Under the pieces are notes generated by a model, which saw only the letters and a list, made by a program, of their open reading frames with translations, made no database searches and was not told where the DNA came from. A DNA stretch of 64,000 nucleotides from Cocos nucifera (Eukaryota; Streptophyta; Magnoliopsida; Arecales; Arecaceae), in the NCBI GenBank assembly GCA_006176705.1, contig QRFJ01004839.1, forward strand, positions 229,634 to 293,633, read 5' to 3'. Shown here piece after piece: positions 49,641 through 61,788 of this stretch (position 1 is its first letter; every line of letters starts with the position of its first letter). A program made the translations under genes and the position numbers.

Positions 49641-51420
49641 CATGTTAGAAGTTGAAGACCAACCACAATAATATTCAGGCATCAATTCAAACCAAATTGT
49701 TAGGCAGGGCAGCAGTCATACAGTAGACTACAGCTCTACAATTGCAGCTGGAGAGAATTGCTAACAACACCTGTCATTCTTTTCAGCATGTACACATGCA
49801 CACCTGCCATGTGTGCGGAAAGAATCCAGAAGAGATGAGAGCTTAGACCTTCGGTGCTGCCTCTTTCCTCAGCTAATCTAATCTTTTGTGATGCACTATT
49901 CCTCGCATATCGCCAAAGAACATACCATCTCCTTGTTCTCTTTCTTTCTTTCTGTTTTCTTCTTCTTTGACCAAATAATGAGGAGTTGCACAGCCTCTTT
50001 TCAAACAGCAAAAACTGATCCATCTTTCTTCAGTAACTTTTTCTGCAGCCAAGTAGGAAGTGGATGGTAGAGGAAGTTTTTATTGGGGTGCCAGGTGCCA
50101 TGCCTGTCCGCTATGCAAAAAATAAAAAATGTGGTTGCATGAAATTTAGCTTCGGAAGTTATTTATATGGCCCATAAAGTTTCCCTTGCAGTGCTCAGTT
50201 TCAGCATTAGACTCTAAAGTATGTGGTCAAATATTAGCATGTAAACAAGTTCTGAGATGATTATTAATGTTGCTCTTTAGAAAACTTTTTATGAAAATTT
50301 GTAGTAGAGTTTTTTGGAGGACCCTTGCTCCGTCAGGCCAACGCTAGGCAACAGAATCCATATATTTAGAATTAATCCAAGGCAAAAATTACATGATAGC
50401 AATCGTCCATCAAGAGGAAGCCGGACTGCATTTGGTCTCTTGTTGGACAGTCAGTGCTCGTAAATGCATTAAGCCACATTTTTGTACAAATTAGATCAGT
50501 TCTATTGTTTTACCGACAGAATAGGTGCTAAATATAAGATAACCATTAAATCAAAGATTAGAAATAACGAGATATCGACTAAACAGAAACTAAATATAAA
50601 AATGACAAGAAATTCGAAAACCATATTCTGATGCCACTCACTCGAAGGAGATGATGGAACCGATAAAAACGACATATAGTCAGCCATTAGAGTTGTGCCG
50701 TTCATTTGAAAAACAAAGTCGTTACAAAAGATCTGCTTCCATTCATCACAAGCGAAGTTTCGAGTAGGTTGCGAAAGATTGGTGCTCTCCATGGTGACAG
50801 CTAATCAGGCACTGGAAAACTGCGTCGTTTACTCATAAAATTTTGGACTAATATTCGAATACTACGCTTCCCAAAGCCAAGATGGAGCACTGTACAAAGC
50901 TCTAAAAACAAGCATCCATCATCATCAAATAACCATTGGAACACACGCCAAGAAAAAAAAAAAAAGAGAGACCGAAAAAAAATGCCGCCCCAGTGGAAGA
51001 CAGTCTAAGGAGAATCCAAGGCAAGCAGGGTAACTGATCTTCTCTGCTCCTCTCTAAAGGGTTTGGAAAGAACCTGGTCAAAAGTTCCAAATTACCATCT
51101 CATTCCGTCGCTTCTCAAAATTTGGACATACGTACAACTACTATAGCGATCCTATGAATCCGTTAGATATTGAGCACCACCCATGGTTTCACGTAGGATG
51201 CATTCGAACCTAATTTTTAGACAGGGCAACGTCCATGCCAAAACGGTCCATCTCTGGTCACACTCGAAGAGAAGTCCTCGCAACACCTGTCACACGTACA
51301 CACCCGCCCCAGCCACGTGTAAGCAAACCAACTAGAAATAGCCGAGCGCTTAGATCTTCGGTGCTGCAACGACAACCTTCCTCTCTTAGCTAATCCAACC
51401 TTTCCTCATCTGTCTTTCAT
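49143..51420 (+). repeat. Diverged direct repeats upstream of the mannanase gene
   Basis: Copy A 49143-49200, copy B about 49660-49880, copy C about 51172-51395. All contain a core like ATTC(A/G)AACC.AA..(T)TTAG(G/A)CA. B and C match further: CAACACCTGTCA, then GTACACA, then a CACGTGT (C) or CATGTGT (B) box, then GAGC/GCGCTTAGA.CTTCGGTGCTGC, then CTCAGCTAATC or CTTAGCTAATCC. Copy C ends about 440 bp before the mannanase ATG. Between B and C, 49900-51170 holds no recognised gene. Confidence 0.7.
51314..51319. promoter_or_regulatory. G-box (CACGTG) upstream of the mannanase gene
   Basis: A perfect CACGTG about 520 bp before the ATG, inside repeat copy C; copy B has CATGTG at the same place (49808-49813). 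G-boxes bind bZIP/bHLH factors, including ABA- and light-response regulators. Whether it acts here is not shown. Confidence 0.4.
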
Positions 51421-51595
51421 ACCTTCGTGCCAACAGACAAAACCTTCTTTCCTCAGCTAAATCTAGTCGCTCTTTTTCGTTACATCATTGCTCACACCCT
51501 TCCTTAAAAGTGTCAATATCTCCTATCTCCGTGGAAAATAACGGCAGTCTAATCTTCATAATTATCATTTTGTTTTCAATTTTTTATAATAATAA

Positions 51596-51612
51596 TAATA
51601 TATAGATATAGA
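51596..51612 (+). promoter_or_regulatory. Candidate TATA box of the mannanase gene
   Basis: TATATAGATATAG about 230 bp before the ATG at 51840. A GA-rich leader (AGAAAGAGAAAAGAGAGAGG) directly precedes the ATG. A second TATA-like run at 51801-51808 is too close to the start codon to serve. Confidence 0.4.
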
Positions 51613-51839
51613 TATATTTTTCCAAAGCACATGCATTGCTGATGGTGGGTCTACTACTATATATGGTCACACCAAGGTGGTCCGGCCATGGAGAGCCACC
51701 GAACAGCCTCGCTTGCAAAAGTGTGAGGAGGCTGGAAGGAGAAACCCAAAGGGTACGGTTCCAAGAATTCATGATTTTTAAAAATTTTTTTTGGGTTAAA
51801 TAATATATACGTAGAAAGAGAAAAGAGAGAGGGAGAGAG

Positions 51840-54800
51840 ATGAGAAGGGGAGGAGATATGATGAAGCAGGAGAGACAAGCGTACGCGGTGTTGGGCGCTC
51901 TGCTGCTGATCGCGGTGGGATACATGAACTGGAACTCGTGGGGGAACGGCGGGGGAGCCGGGTTCCAGATCCCGATCCCGTGGCTGCAGCCGCGGATGGG
52001 GTTCATCGGCCGGAACGGGACGCAGTTCATAGACCTGGAGAGCGGCAAGCCGGTGTACATCAACGGCTGGAACTCCTACTGGTTGATGTCGTCCGAGAAG
52101 CGGAAATGGGTGTCGGAGATGCTCCGGCGGGGGCGGGAGATGGGGCTTACCGTCTGTCGCACCTGGGCCTTCAGCGACGGCGGCCCCAAGGCCCTCCAGC
52201 TCTTTCCCGGCCACTACGATGAACAAGTCTTTCAGGTCCGTCTATTTTTTTTTCCCCTCTCCTTCCCGACTTAGTCTAGATTTCTAGTTATTCCTTTTTT
52301 TTTTTTCCTTCTTCTTTTTTCCCTGTTTCTTCTGTTTTAAAATTTTAAAGTCTTTGGCTTTATTGTTTCTTTTTCATTATACTTTCTTTTCTTATTTTTT
52401 ATTTTTTTTCGTGCAACTCTATGAGGGATTTCCACTTTTGCATGGTATCATGTTATCTGATTATTTCAGATTCCGTTTCATGATTTTTTTGAGCTGAATT
52501 TGTAATTTGAGGGTGTTGAGTTCAAACAGGAGGAGGAATAGGTTTGGAAATTTTAAATTTCATTTATCGAAGTATTTCTCTTCAGGAAAATGTCAAGTCT
52601 CCGCAACTTAGTTCCTTTCTTGGAACTTTTTGGCAGTTTAGCTGTTAGGTAGCTTGATGAAGCAGATTAGTTAGCTTAAATTGAGAAATACTTGAGGAGT
52701 ATGTTTGCTTTTCCAAAAGCATTCTTTCATTGGAATTGCCTCATTGGTGGAGTGGAAAGAAAACAAGGTGTGGCGTGGCCCCCCCTTAATGATTCTATTT
52801 GCTTATTAGGTGTTCCAAACATCATGTTGCTTTAGGCTACTTGGACCAGGGGATTGGTGGAGTCAAAGTCTCAAAGACATGCCTTTCCTCTCAGTGGGTC
52901 CAGGGTAGTGCTTTGGATTGCCCAGCTCTTTTTAATATGTTATGTTGTGCTTAAGTTGGTGATATTTACTGAATTATGCTTCCCCTTTTGGCCATGGCCG
53001 GTAAGATTATTTTTTGTTGGTTCTGCAAACACCTTTATCTAATTTATTAGATTGGATTTCTACGATGCATGTCCTTTTTGGTGATCAGCTGTTTTTTTGA
53101 TTGGGTCCATTTGGTTTCAGGCTTTGGATTATGCGATTTATGAAGCAAGGAGGAATCACGTGAGATTAATTCTCTGTCTTCTAAATAATCTCAACGCGTT
53201 TGGTGGTAAAGATCAATATGTTAGATGGGCACAAGAAGCTGGATTTAATGTGAATACCTCATCGGATGCATTTTTCTCTTTTGATGTCATCAGGGGCTAC
53301 TTCAAGGATTACATAGACGTAACTTCTAAGCCTTTCTGATTTAATTATTAGCTGGTAGCAGTTCTTTTGCTAGAAGTTTGTATTGTTTGTAACTTTAGAT
53401 TCTAATCGAGCCTGTCAAGCTGCCATGTTAGGCTTGACGAGTGTACCTCTTAGTGAAAATCTTTAAGCGAGACTCTTATCAACAGAAACTAACATAAACA
53501 TGCGCACGTTACTTCCATAATTTTTCCATTACTCAACGGATCCTCCTATTTAAGTGCGCTTAAATTATTTTATGCAATCCAAAGTTACAAGTTATATAAA
53601 ATCTTGAAGTCCATAAACTCTTGAATCTCCCATTGTTGTGTCAACTGCATGAGCGTTCAGTAGAATTCTGATTTTTTGATGCAAGATGGGTTTGAACTAG
53701 CAAGAGAAAAAGATAATTAGAAGCACTTTATGTTTTATTAAGATAATAATTTTTTATTTATTGCGAGAAGAAATTTACTTTACTTTTGATTGTTTTCTTC
53801 CCTGTTTCTGTCATATTGATATATTTAGCATATATCTGACTTCACCATCTTCATTCTTCACATTTTCATTAATTTTATTAATTCCATTTATTTTTCTAAT
53901 TTTTCAAGAATTTGATATGCTGACCCGTGGAATTTAGGGACGTATTTTGATTTTTTTTTTTTTCCTTTTTATTTCTCTTTTCGGAGAGTTGTGGGAAGTC
54001 CAAGAAACACCGGTCATAGCATGATTTTTTATAAGAAAAAACAATTTCTTACAAGAAACAGAGGAATATATCTTAGTACCTACCTGCGGTGCCACCATGT
54101 ATGACCATGCATGCGGTCTGGGCATGACTCAACTTCTGGCGTAACATGAACAGAGTAGTTATTAATGTTGCTATACGGCGGCCCATCATAATGAAAGTTT
54201 ACCCCACACATCACAAGCAGCGTCATAAATGTAAAAAGTAAAAAAAAATTGAAGTTCTAGTATTTTCGGTAAGTTTTTATTGGTCATCCAGTGGTCTCAA
54301 GATGAAATCCTGGGAAGATGGGAGAGCTTAGTTATTTGATAAATGGTTGGAAAATATTAAAACAAGCACGTCTTTTAGGGATGTGGAACATAATGAACCT
54401 TGTAAATTGACATTCCATGGTCTGCTTGGGACATAAAGATTTAATCTTCCCCTTGTGGCCTTTAGCATAATCCACCGATTCTGTTTGCTGAATAGACATT
54501 TCATATGTTAGTATTATGGTGCAGAATCTTCTTACATCCATTCTTTATTGGATGGTGCCTACTCTTATCCATGGAAAAATTTAACTACCAAGCATCACTT
54601 ATCTTGTGCATGCCTTGGTAAAGCAGACGCTTATGGATGCATTTTTTTACATCTACATTCTGAAAATAAATATTACAGGCAATCCTGACAAGAAGGAACA
54701 CATATAGTGGAGTTAGATACTGTGATGAACCTGCTATATTTGCTTGGGAGCTCATGAATGAGCCTCGATGTGTATTTAAATCATCCGCTCCTATTCTTCA

Positions 54801-55627
54801 GGTAAGAAAACCGGTCGAGATTGAAAAAGATTAACAAAGTGCTTACATGAGATGCCAAGAAGCCTAACCCTCAATTGCGTATTCTTCCCAGGATTGGATT
54901 ATTGACATGTCTTCTCATATTAAGAGTATAGACAAGAAACACCTCGTCACAATTGGACTCGAAGGATTTTATGGGCCTGGAAGAACCGAAAGACTGGAGG
55001 TGAATCCAGGGGAATGGGCGGCTACTTTCGGCTCTGATTTCGTAAAAAATTCAGCCGATAAGCATATCGATTTCGCTTCAGTACATGCATATCCTGATAG
55101 CTGGTTGGTGGCCATACCCAACTGATTTATTTCTTGTAGTGCTTGCTGGTATCTCCTTAAAATGGAACACTTTTGTTCTCTCAGTATTTTTCACAGCAAA
55201 GAAGATGACCCTCTGTTTTATGCTTAGGATCCCAAAGGCAAGCCTGGAAGAGAAAGTCAGATATCTTTCCAGCTGGGTGGATTCTCACGTGAATGACAGT
55301 CAGAATATATTGAACAAACCGGTACTGTTTCTAGAGTTTGGATCCAATCTGCGTGCCAAGAAAAATGGAACATATGAAAGAGATGTTCTACTGAAGGTGG
55401 TTTATGATAAAGTATACGAGTCAGCGAAGAAGGGTCAAGCTGGTGCTGGAGCTCTACTTTGGCAGTTGATGGTTGGAGGAATGCAAAAATATCATGATGA
55501 ATTCTCACTGGTAGCATGGGAACATCCATCCACGTATAAGTTGATGGTGCAGCAATCTTGTAGACTACTGAGGTTGTTCCAAAGAAAGGAAAGTATCGGC
55601 AAATCCTGTCTGAAATTACAGCCATAA
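51840..55627 (+). CDS. Mannan endo-1,4-beta-mannosidase (GH5), five exons
   Basis: Exons 51840-52235, 53121-53318, 54679-54801, 54892-55103 and 55228-55627, all with GT..AG introns, give 442 residues plus stop, the usual length for plant endo-beta-mannanases. The enzyme hydrolyses beta-1,4 links in cell-wall mannans after secretion. Residues 14-29 (AYAVLGALLLIAVGYM) form a signal peptide or membrane anchor. Family landmarks: FINGWNSYWLM-like YINGWNSYWLM, CRTWAFSDGG, LNNLNAFGGKDQYV, the acid/base Glu226 in WELMNEPRC, HAYPDSW, the nucleophile Glu346 in VLFLEFG, and LLWQL. Exon 4 ends inside a Trp codon completed by exon 5. Exon 1 is GC-rich and the others AT-rich, as in many monocot genes. The first ATG was chosen; ATGs at codons 7 and 8 are alternatives. 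No lesion was seen. The paralogue number is not assigned. Confidence 0.93.
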
Positions 55628-56630
55628 GGATCCATCATCTACAACGCATATGAAATTATTATTTTGGTCGAATATGGAGTGATTTAAGAAAATTCATGAG
55701 AATTATGCATGATTTGGTTGGAGTTAAATATGTTTAACTAATGGAGATGCAGGTTTCCTGTTGAAGGTGAAGGTTGTTATGTTAGAATTCATGGTAGCAG
55801 CTTTTGATCGTTAGCTGTTGTCGATGAAGATTGACTAACGGCTAGCAGTAAGCATGTTTCTGCGAAGGAGATCATGAATTACTGTTTGTTATGACATTGT
55901 ATGAACAGCAGCAGCGCAATTGTAATTTCTGAAAGAAAGAAAGAAAAAAAAAATGTAGCTTTCTACTATTTGGTTGGTGATGTTCAACTAGTTGCTATTC
56001 TATATTTAATATTGGATTGCCTATTTTTCATCAGTTCTCCACTAGTTATAGTTGTCGTCTTTTTCTTGCTCTTTTTTTTTTTTTCCTTCCAGATAAGGAA
56101 AAAAAAGAAAAGAAAAAGAAAAGTCTGGAGATGGTGGGCCCTTCGAAATTGGCTATAACCGCAGTCACAAAAGTCTTGCAAGCGGCAAAGTTTGTCCGTT
56201 TTCGTATCTGGATGGGTTTAATCATGCAAATTTGGACCCCACGCGGAGGTTTTAGGCCCGGAGTGTGGCACACCGTTGCTGGTTGTCGGCTCGTTGAAGC
56301 AAATTAAAAATTAAAAAATCAGAACCATTATTGTTTTAAGCTTTAATTAACATGGGTATGGAAACAATATGGAAATGCTGTCAACAATAATAATCATGTT
56401 TCTTTTTCTATCATGGACGGTCAGGTCCTCAGAGCACATGATTCGGTCGTCGCCCCCATGGACTTCACATCATCATGGACAAGATTAGTAGCATATGTGT
56501 CGAAATTAACCCAATTGTTTAGGCTACTAGGAGAATGCAAACAAGCGATTTTTTCTATTAGTCAGCTCTTGTTTAGCGACAATCTGCATCCTAGAAAGTT
56601 TTATCTTGCTTGAGGTTAACAATTACACAA
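55628..56630. other. 3' flank of the mannanase gene, no further gene
   Basis: 55628 to about 55950 is likely 3' untranslated sequence; no clear AATAAA was seen. 55930-56125 has A-rich and T-rich runs. A short frame at 56413-56613 has no recognised domain. Confidence 0.4.
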
Positions 56631-56634
56631 GCTA

Positions 56635-57150
56635 ATGTTGAGCAACCAATTGAACCCAAAAATATTTAGGCTAATAGGTAAATGATTAGAGACAGGGTCG
56701 GTGATGTACATCAAGCTTCACAGCTAAGAGTGGAAGTATATTATTAGATGGGGGATTTCTCACCATCATGCTCTCTCTCATGTGATTGAATTTTTTTTTT
56801 TTTTTTTTTTTTTGTTTTTTTCAAGAAAGGGGAGGGGACTAGTCCTACTTATTCAATCATTCATGCCTTTTCTCATGTGCATTACGATTGCCAACAATAC
56901 CATAATGCTCTTGATGCTTACGCAAAAGCCTGTGGAGTTCACTTCCAACAACTAGGCTATTATAATGTAAATTATTTGAGCCATCAATAATGTATGTCAA
57001 ACTTAATAGCTAAGAGTGGACATACATTATTAGATGGGGGATTGCAATCACAATCTTTTTTAAGAAAAGGCAAGGGAACTAGACATGCGCATCGGTCATT
57101 CATGCCTTATCTCATGTGCACCGCAAATTAATGTCCAACAAAACTATAAT
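56635..57150 (+). repeat. Diverged tandem duplication and dispersed repeat
   Basis: 56635-56680 carries the phrase CAATTGAACCCAAAA..TTTAGGCTAATAGG, and a partial copy lies at 56505-56530; this wording is common in plant genomes. Units at about 56710-56910 and 56985-57150 share CTAAGAGTGGA, TATTAGATGGGGGATT, AAGAAA.GG..GGGACTAG and TCATTCATGCCTT.TCTCATGTGCA at matching spacing. A poly-T tract of about 30 bases lies at 56787-56815 in the first unit only. Confidence 0.65.
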
Positions 57151-59636
57151 TGTCTCAATAGACTAGACTGGACAAAATAATTCCACGACGTGTAGCTCAT
57201 CACTCTCAACAACTGTCTCTTTTCGTCCGCGCTCCTATAGCGTAAACTATTTGAGCTCTTAGGTGTATGGTTTAGAGTCCGTGTGTGCCGAGTACCCCGA
57301 ATATTTGCTATAAACCTAATTTACAAGTATAGCCAATTAATTGTTCTACTCTCAACAACATTCTCGTGTCTCCATGACATTGTGAAAATGTGGCCGAGAA
57401 GATTTTGATGATAAAAATGAGGCTAATGGGCACCATTTCTGAAAAGTCCTATAAATATTAGCTAAAATTCCGTGGAGGAATATTGATATGTATAACCTCA
57501 TGAATATATCGCTAGAGAAACATTATCGAGGAAGAATTCATGATACAATCTATGATGACAATTTCCAAATCTTGGTTGACTCGGGCGCGCCGAGAACACT
57601 ATTTGATGAACCTGATTACAGGAACGTAGCTCAATCCAATAAAAATTCAAGTTAACATTTGCAATTGCATACAAGTTGCAATATATGCGATTATGACAAC
57701 AAATCCATGCAACATATTAGAAATGTCTTCATATGGTTTGCAAATAACAAATAACGCGGTACAATTAAACTGTATGGATCTTTATTTCAACAGATAACAC
57801 CTATTCATTTAAGATACATCTCCTGCAAGTCAAGTCAAGAATCAAATATCATGCCTTTGACCAGACAATGAAAAGGTTTGTAAATTACTTGGTACCATTT
57901 TCTATCGTGTCTAAACAACGAGCAAAAATATCTTTGCTCCAGGAAGTGAAGCGAAGATTGTAACAAAACACAAAAGGAGAAAAGAAAGAAAAACTAGCCA
58001 CCAGAACCAAACAACTTCGAGCACTAAAATTAGAAGAAAAATCATGGTAGAGCAAAATAGAAACCTTTTTCTTCTGGAGTAGAGTGAGTGAAACGAGCGG
58101 GATGGAGAGAAAAAGGTCTTCCAAATAGCTATACTCATTGTCCAATTAGTTAGATTGGGGTGCGGGTGCAATCTCATGCAAGTTAGATAATTGTGAAAGC
58201 CTAGGTTGGGCCCAGTACACTTGACCAGCCTAACCGGAGCTAGGCTTGCCAAGGCCTACATAGATAGGGGAAAAGACTCTTTTGGAAGGAATCATTTTCT
58301 TCCTCCCCTATCAAGCCATCTCCTCTTGTGATGCCCAGTCCACTAGGACCAACCTATCACTTTGCCAGCCGAAGTCCTGGATTGAAGGAAAAAAAAAATA
58401 ATTGGAAGAAGACTCCTAATGGGAGTCTTCTTCGATGAGTTTGGAAAGGAGAGGGACTCCTAGGGCCATCGGACTCGAATGGAACCTAGGAGGTTCTCTA
58501 TAAGTAGGATCCCCTACCCTAACTCTCTAAGGCCATTCACTGACAATCATTGCATTCTCCTCTCTCTTTCTCCCATTTAAGTTCATGGCTTTCCATGATC
58601 TTATGTTGTAGAAAATCGGAGCTCAGGCACTACTGAAGCCGAGATAAAGCTCTGATCTCGCATCCTCTCTCTCCTACTCTTCTTTCTATGGCCCTATGCA
58701 TCACTATCGACTGTCGATTTCATTGAAAAATCATGAAGAAAAGAAATTCCTTATTTTAACCGAGCCTTATTCCTTTTTTCTAGCCATCGGCCCCACCGTT
58801 TTTTGGCGCCACACTCTAAGTTATACGACCCAACCTCTCTATTTTAGTCGAGCCTGAAATCGCTTTGATGTTTATGTAGTATGTCAATCCCACTTCAGCC
58901 CTTGCCAGACACATCTGGAATCTAGTCACCGTTAATCCTTATTGAATTATATAAACCATAATTGATAATGATCAGTTGAGTACATCTTATTTGGATCAAT
59001 CCAGTTAGTCAAGTACTACCGTCTAATCGACTATATTCTTCCTCCACCTTGAATTGCCCAATTTTAACCTATCTTAGTTCCCTTGAGTTTCGATATTATT
59101 GATTATAGATTCTAATTATTGTAAATAGGTCGGAAGAGATAAGTAACCCCAACACTTTTTACTAGTTTTTAAATTATCACTTACTTTTTCTTAAAAAAAT
59201 TATTCTGTGATTTCATAAAATAAGGATTGAGCATATGTATTATGGAACTCATAATTTATTATAAAATAGTAATTCCATAAATATTTTAATATGAATGACT
59301 TATTTATGAAATATAAACTCTATATTTATGAAATTTATATTTTGTTATAAAAAAATAATTTCATGATTTTTTTTACTATTAAAAATTATTTATGGACCAT
59401 GTACTCAATAAAATTATCTACTATCTTATTTATGCATGATTTAAAAATATATGATCTATAAAATATGATTTAAGAATACTTGTTTTAAGAAATATATAAA
59501 AAAAATTCTCAGATAGTTATGTATGGCCTCTAAAAGTAGAGAAGATCAATAACCGGAGCTAGTATCCATACGATCCTACCAATGGATAATAGTAGCTGGT
59601 ATACCATCCTTCCTGCAAGTATAGTAATTGACATAT
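57151..59636. other. Spacer with an LTR-like segment
   Basis: 57151-58140 has no recognised gene. 58190-58900 reads like the regulatory half of an LTR: it opens TGTGAAAGCCTAGGTTGGGC, has a TATA box CTCTATAAGTAGG at 58497-58509, and is followed by CT-rich leader sequence. No second LTR, primer site or target duplication was found, so the ends are not defined. From about 59160 to 59636 it is very AT-rich. Confidence 0.35.
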
Positions 59637-59641
59637 GATTC

Positions 59642-60765
59642 TGTTGGTGCAGAAATCCGTCGCCGCCGGAGGTCGCCGAAATCGTGGCCGCTGAGCGCCG
59701 CCGGGGACCTGCAAAACGAAGTCCCGTCCGGAACCGGTGGGGTGGTGGCTCCGGCAGGACCCTCCGACGGTCAAGTTAGTTTCCGGCCAACAGTAATGGA
59801 GTGCTCGGAATGAGTTCCGGAGCTTAGAGAGTGAGGAGTTCAGAGAGCTTAGAGAGTCGAGAGTTCAGAGAGCTTAGCCTTAGTATGTCGGGAGGGGTCC
59901 TTTATATAGCGGAGCTTAGTTGATGGTGACAACTGCAGCCGCGTGCTGGCGGGCCGCTCGAGGTTCGGCGGAGTCAGTCTCACTGGTGCCGTGTGCGGTG
60001 GATTGAGGGTGACAGCCATCGCCGCCTGAGTCGGCGGATTGAGGGTGACAGCCATCGCCGCCCGACAGTGGGTCGCTATCGCCTGCGGCGGTTGCAGAGC
60101 TTGCCGAATGAAGGGTTGAAGGCCTTCGTGTGCCCATTTTGGAGGAGTTCGGGCTCCTGAAGAAGAAGATAGGAGGGAGTTCGGCTCCCATAGACGTCTG
60201 GCTGGAGGTATGCAGCTAAGGCTCGTCCGCTGAAGAGTTCGGCTGCTGAGAATCCGAAGCTCGGCCGTTTGGAGGTTCGGCCGGCTGTTGGACTTCGGCT
60301 GAGGCTTGGACACTTGAGAATTCGGTAGGAGCTCGATCGGTCGAAGTTCGATGAGGGCGACCGCTGCGGAGTTCGGCCGAGTGACGACTGCTGAGGGGAC
60401 TTCATTGAAGCTCGGCCGCTTGGAGTCGGTCCGAAGGAGTTCGGCCGTGGGGAGTCCGAAAGAGTTCGGCCGCCCAGGAAGTTTGGTCTCGACGCTGGGA
60501 GTCCGGAAAAAGCTCGAAAGCTGACCAGTTCGGCCTGCTGGAAGAAGTTCGGCCGCTGGGAGTTCGGCCCGGAGCCTGGGGCTGGGGAGTTCGGCCTCTA
60601 GGCAGTTCGGCCCGGACCTTGGTGCAGGGGAGTTCGGCCTCTAGGCAGTTCGGCCGTGGTAGGGGCTCGGCCTGGCGCCTGGCGCTAAAGCTCTTCAGCG
60701 GCTACTGGTTACATTGGGCTGAGCGTCGGGCCGGGCTTCGGCAGGAGCGGGATTTATCCCCAACA
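59642..60765 (-). repeat. 3' LTR of the pol-bearing Tat element
   Basis: In element sense begins TGTTGGGGATAAATCCC at 60765 and ends GCACCAACA at 59642, 1124 bp. Minus-strand TATA TATATAAAGG at 59899-59908. Compared with the gag-only element's LTR it lacks most of the 57-bp U3 repeats and has a short duplication of the GGATTGAGGGTGACAGCCAT region (about 60000-60060). Confidence 0.9.
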
Positions 60766-60784
60766 GTAGCCCCCCCACTCCCGA
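60766..60784 (-). promoter_or_regulatory. Polypurine tract of the pol-bearing Tat element
   Basis: Minus strand reads TCGGGAGTGGGGGGGCTAC immediately before the LTR, identical to the tract at 36339. Confidence 0.85.
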
Positions 60785-60984
60785 GTTCAAAAATTGAAAG
60801 AAGGGAGTACCAAAACAGGCGACTGCCGAAGTCTTCTTCCAGGCTCCGCATTTGTTGCAGCTGAAGCTCGGGGGAGGTCTCATCTCCAGCCAATATTGTC
60901 GCTGAAGTTGAAGCTGAGGTCCGAAGGAGACCTCGTCTTCTGTAGTGAAGCTTGCCGTAGACTCTGGGGCTCGGCCTTGGATCT

Positions 60985-61710
60985 TGCTCACGTTAGGACG
61001 AGGTTCTCCTCTTGTTCCTAACGGGCCGCGGGGGCACATCCGGACCGTCGTCCGAGCTTCTCCCCCCATCCCGTCCTTCGTGAACGGGGTCTTCGACTTT
61101 GCTCTCGTTAGGACGAGGTTCTCCTCCTGTTCCCAACGGGCTGTGGGGGCACATGGGGACCGTCGTCCTCGCCTCTCCCCCCATCCCATCCTTGGTGGAT
61201 GGGGCCTTCGACTTTGCTCACGCTAGGACGAGGTTCTCCTCCTGTTCCTAGCCGGCTGTGGGGGCACATGAGGACCGTCGTCCTCGCCTCTCCCCCCATC
61301 CCGTCCTTTGTGGACGGGGCCTTCGACTTTGCTCACGCTAGGACGAGGTTCTCCTCCTGTTCCTAGCCGGCTGTGGGGGCACATGAGGACCGTCGTCCTT
61401 GCTTCTCCCCCCATCCCGTCCTTTGGTGGACGGAGCCTTCGACTTTGCTCACGCTAGGACGAGGTTCTCCTCCTGTTCCTAGCCGGCTGTGGGGGCACAT
61501 GAGGACCGTCGTCCTCGCTTCTCCCCCCATCCCGTCCTTGGTGGACGGGGCCTTCGACTTTGCTCACGCTAGGACGAGGTTCTCCTCCTGTTCCTAGCCG
61601 GCTGTGGGGGCACATGAGGACCGTCGTCCTCGCTTCTCCCCCCATCCCGTCCTTTGTGGATGGGGCCTTCGACTTTGCTCACGCTAGGATGAGGTTCTCC
61701 TCCTGTTCCT
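60985..61710 (-). repeat. 115-bp tandem array in the pol-bearing Tat element
   Basis: About six units of 115-116 bp, each containing TAGGACGAGGTTCTCCTCCT, then GGGGGCACATGAGGACCGTC and CTTCTCCCCCCATCCCGTCC. The left-most units are the most diverged and the four right-hand units nearly identical, which suggests recent expansion. The repeated minus-strand 63-residue frames come from the array and are not genes. Confidence 0.92.
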
Positions 61711-61788
61711 GGCGGGACATTTCCGCTCGCTTTTTTCCCAGCGACCCTGAAACAATAGTGTCGAGCAACAAGGTTTTATTGAGGGAAA

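Noticed and set aside
51657..52226. 189-codon minus-strand frame opposite mannanase exon 1
   Set aside because: It is the shadow of a GC-rich coding exon; no domain, and the plus frame carries all family motifs.
57570..57610. LVDSGAPRTLF, resembling a retroviral-type protease active site
   Set aside because: An isolated motif with no protease or pol context on either side.
60993..61645. Series of 63-codon minus-strand frames
   Set aside because: They repeat every 115 bp and only reflect the tandem array.
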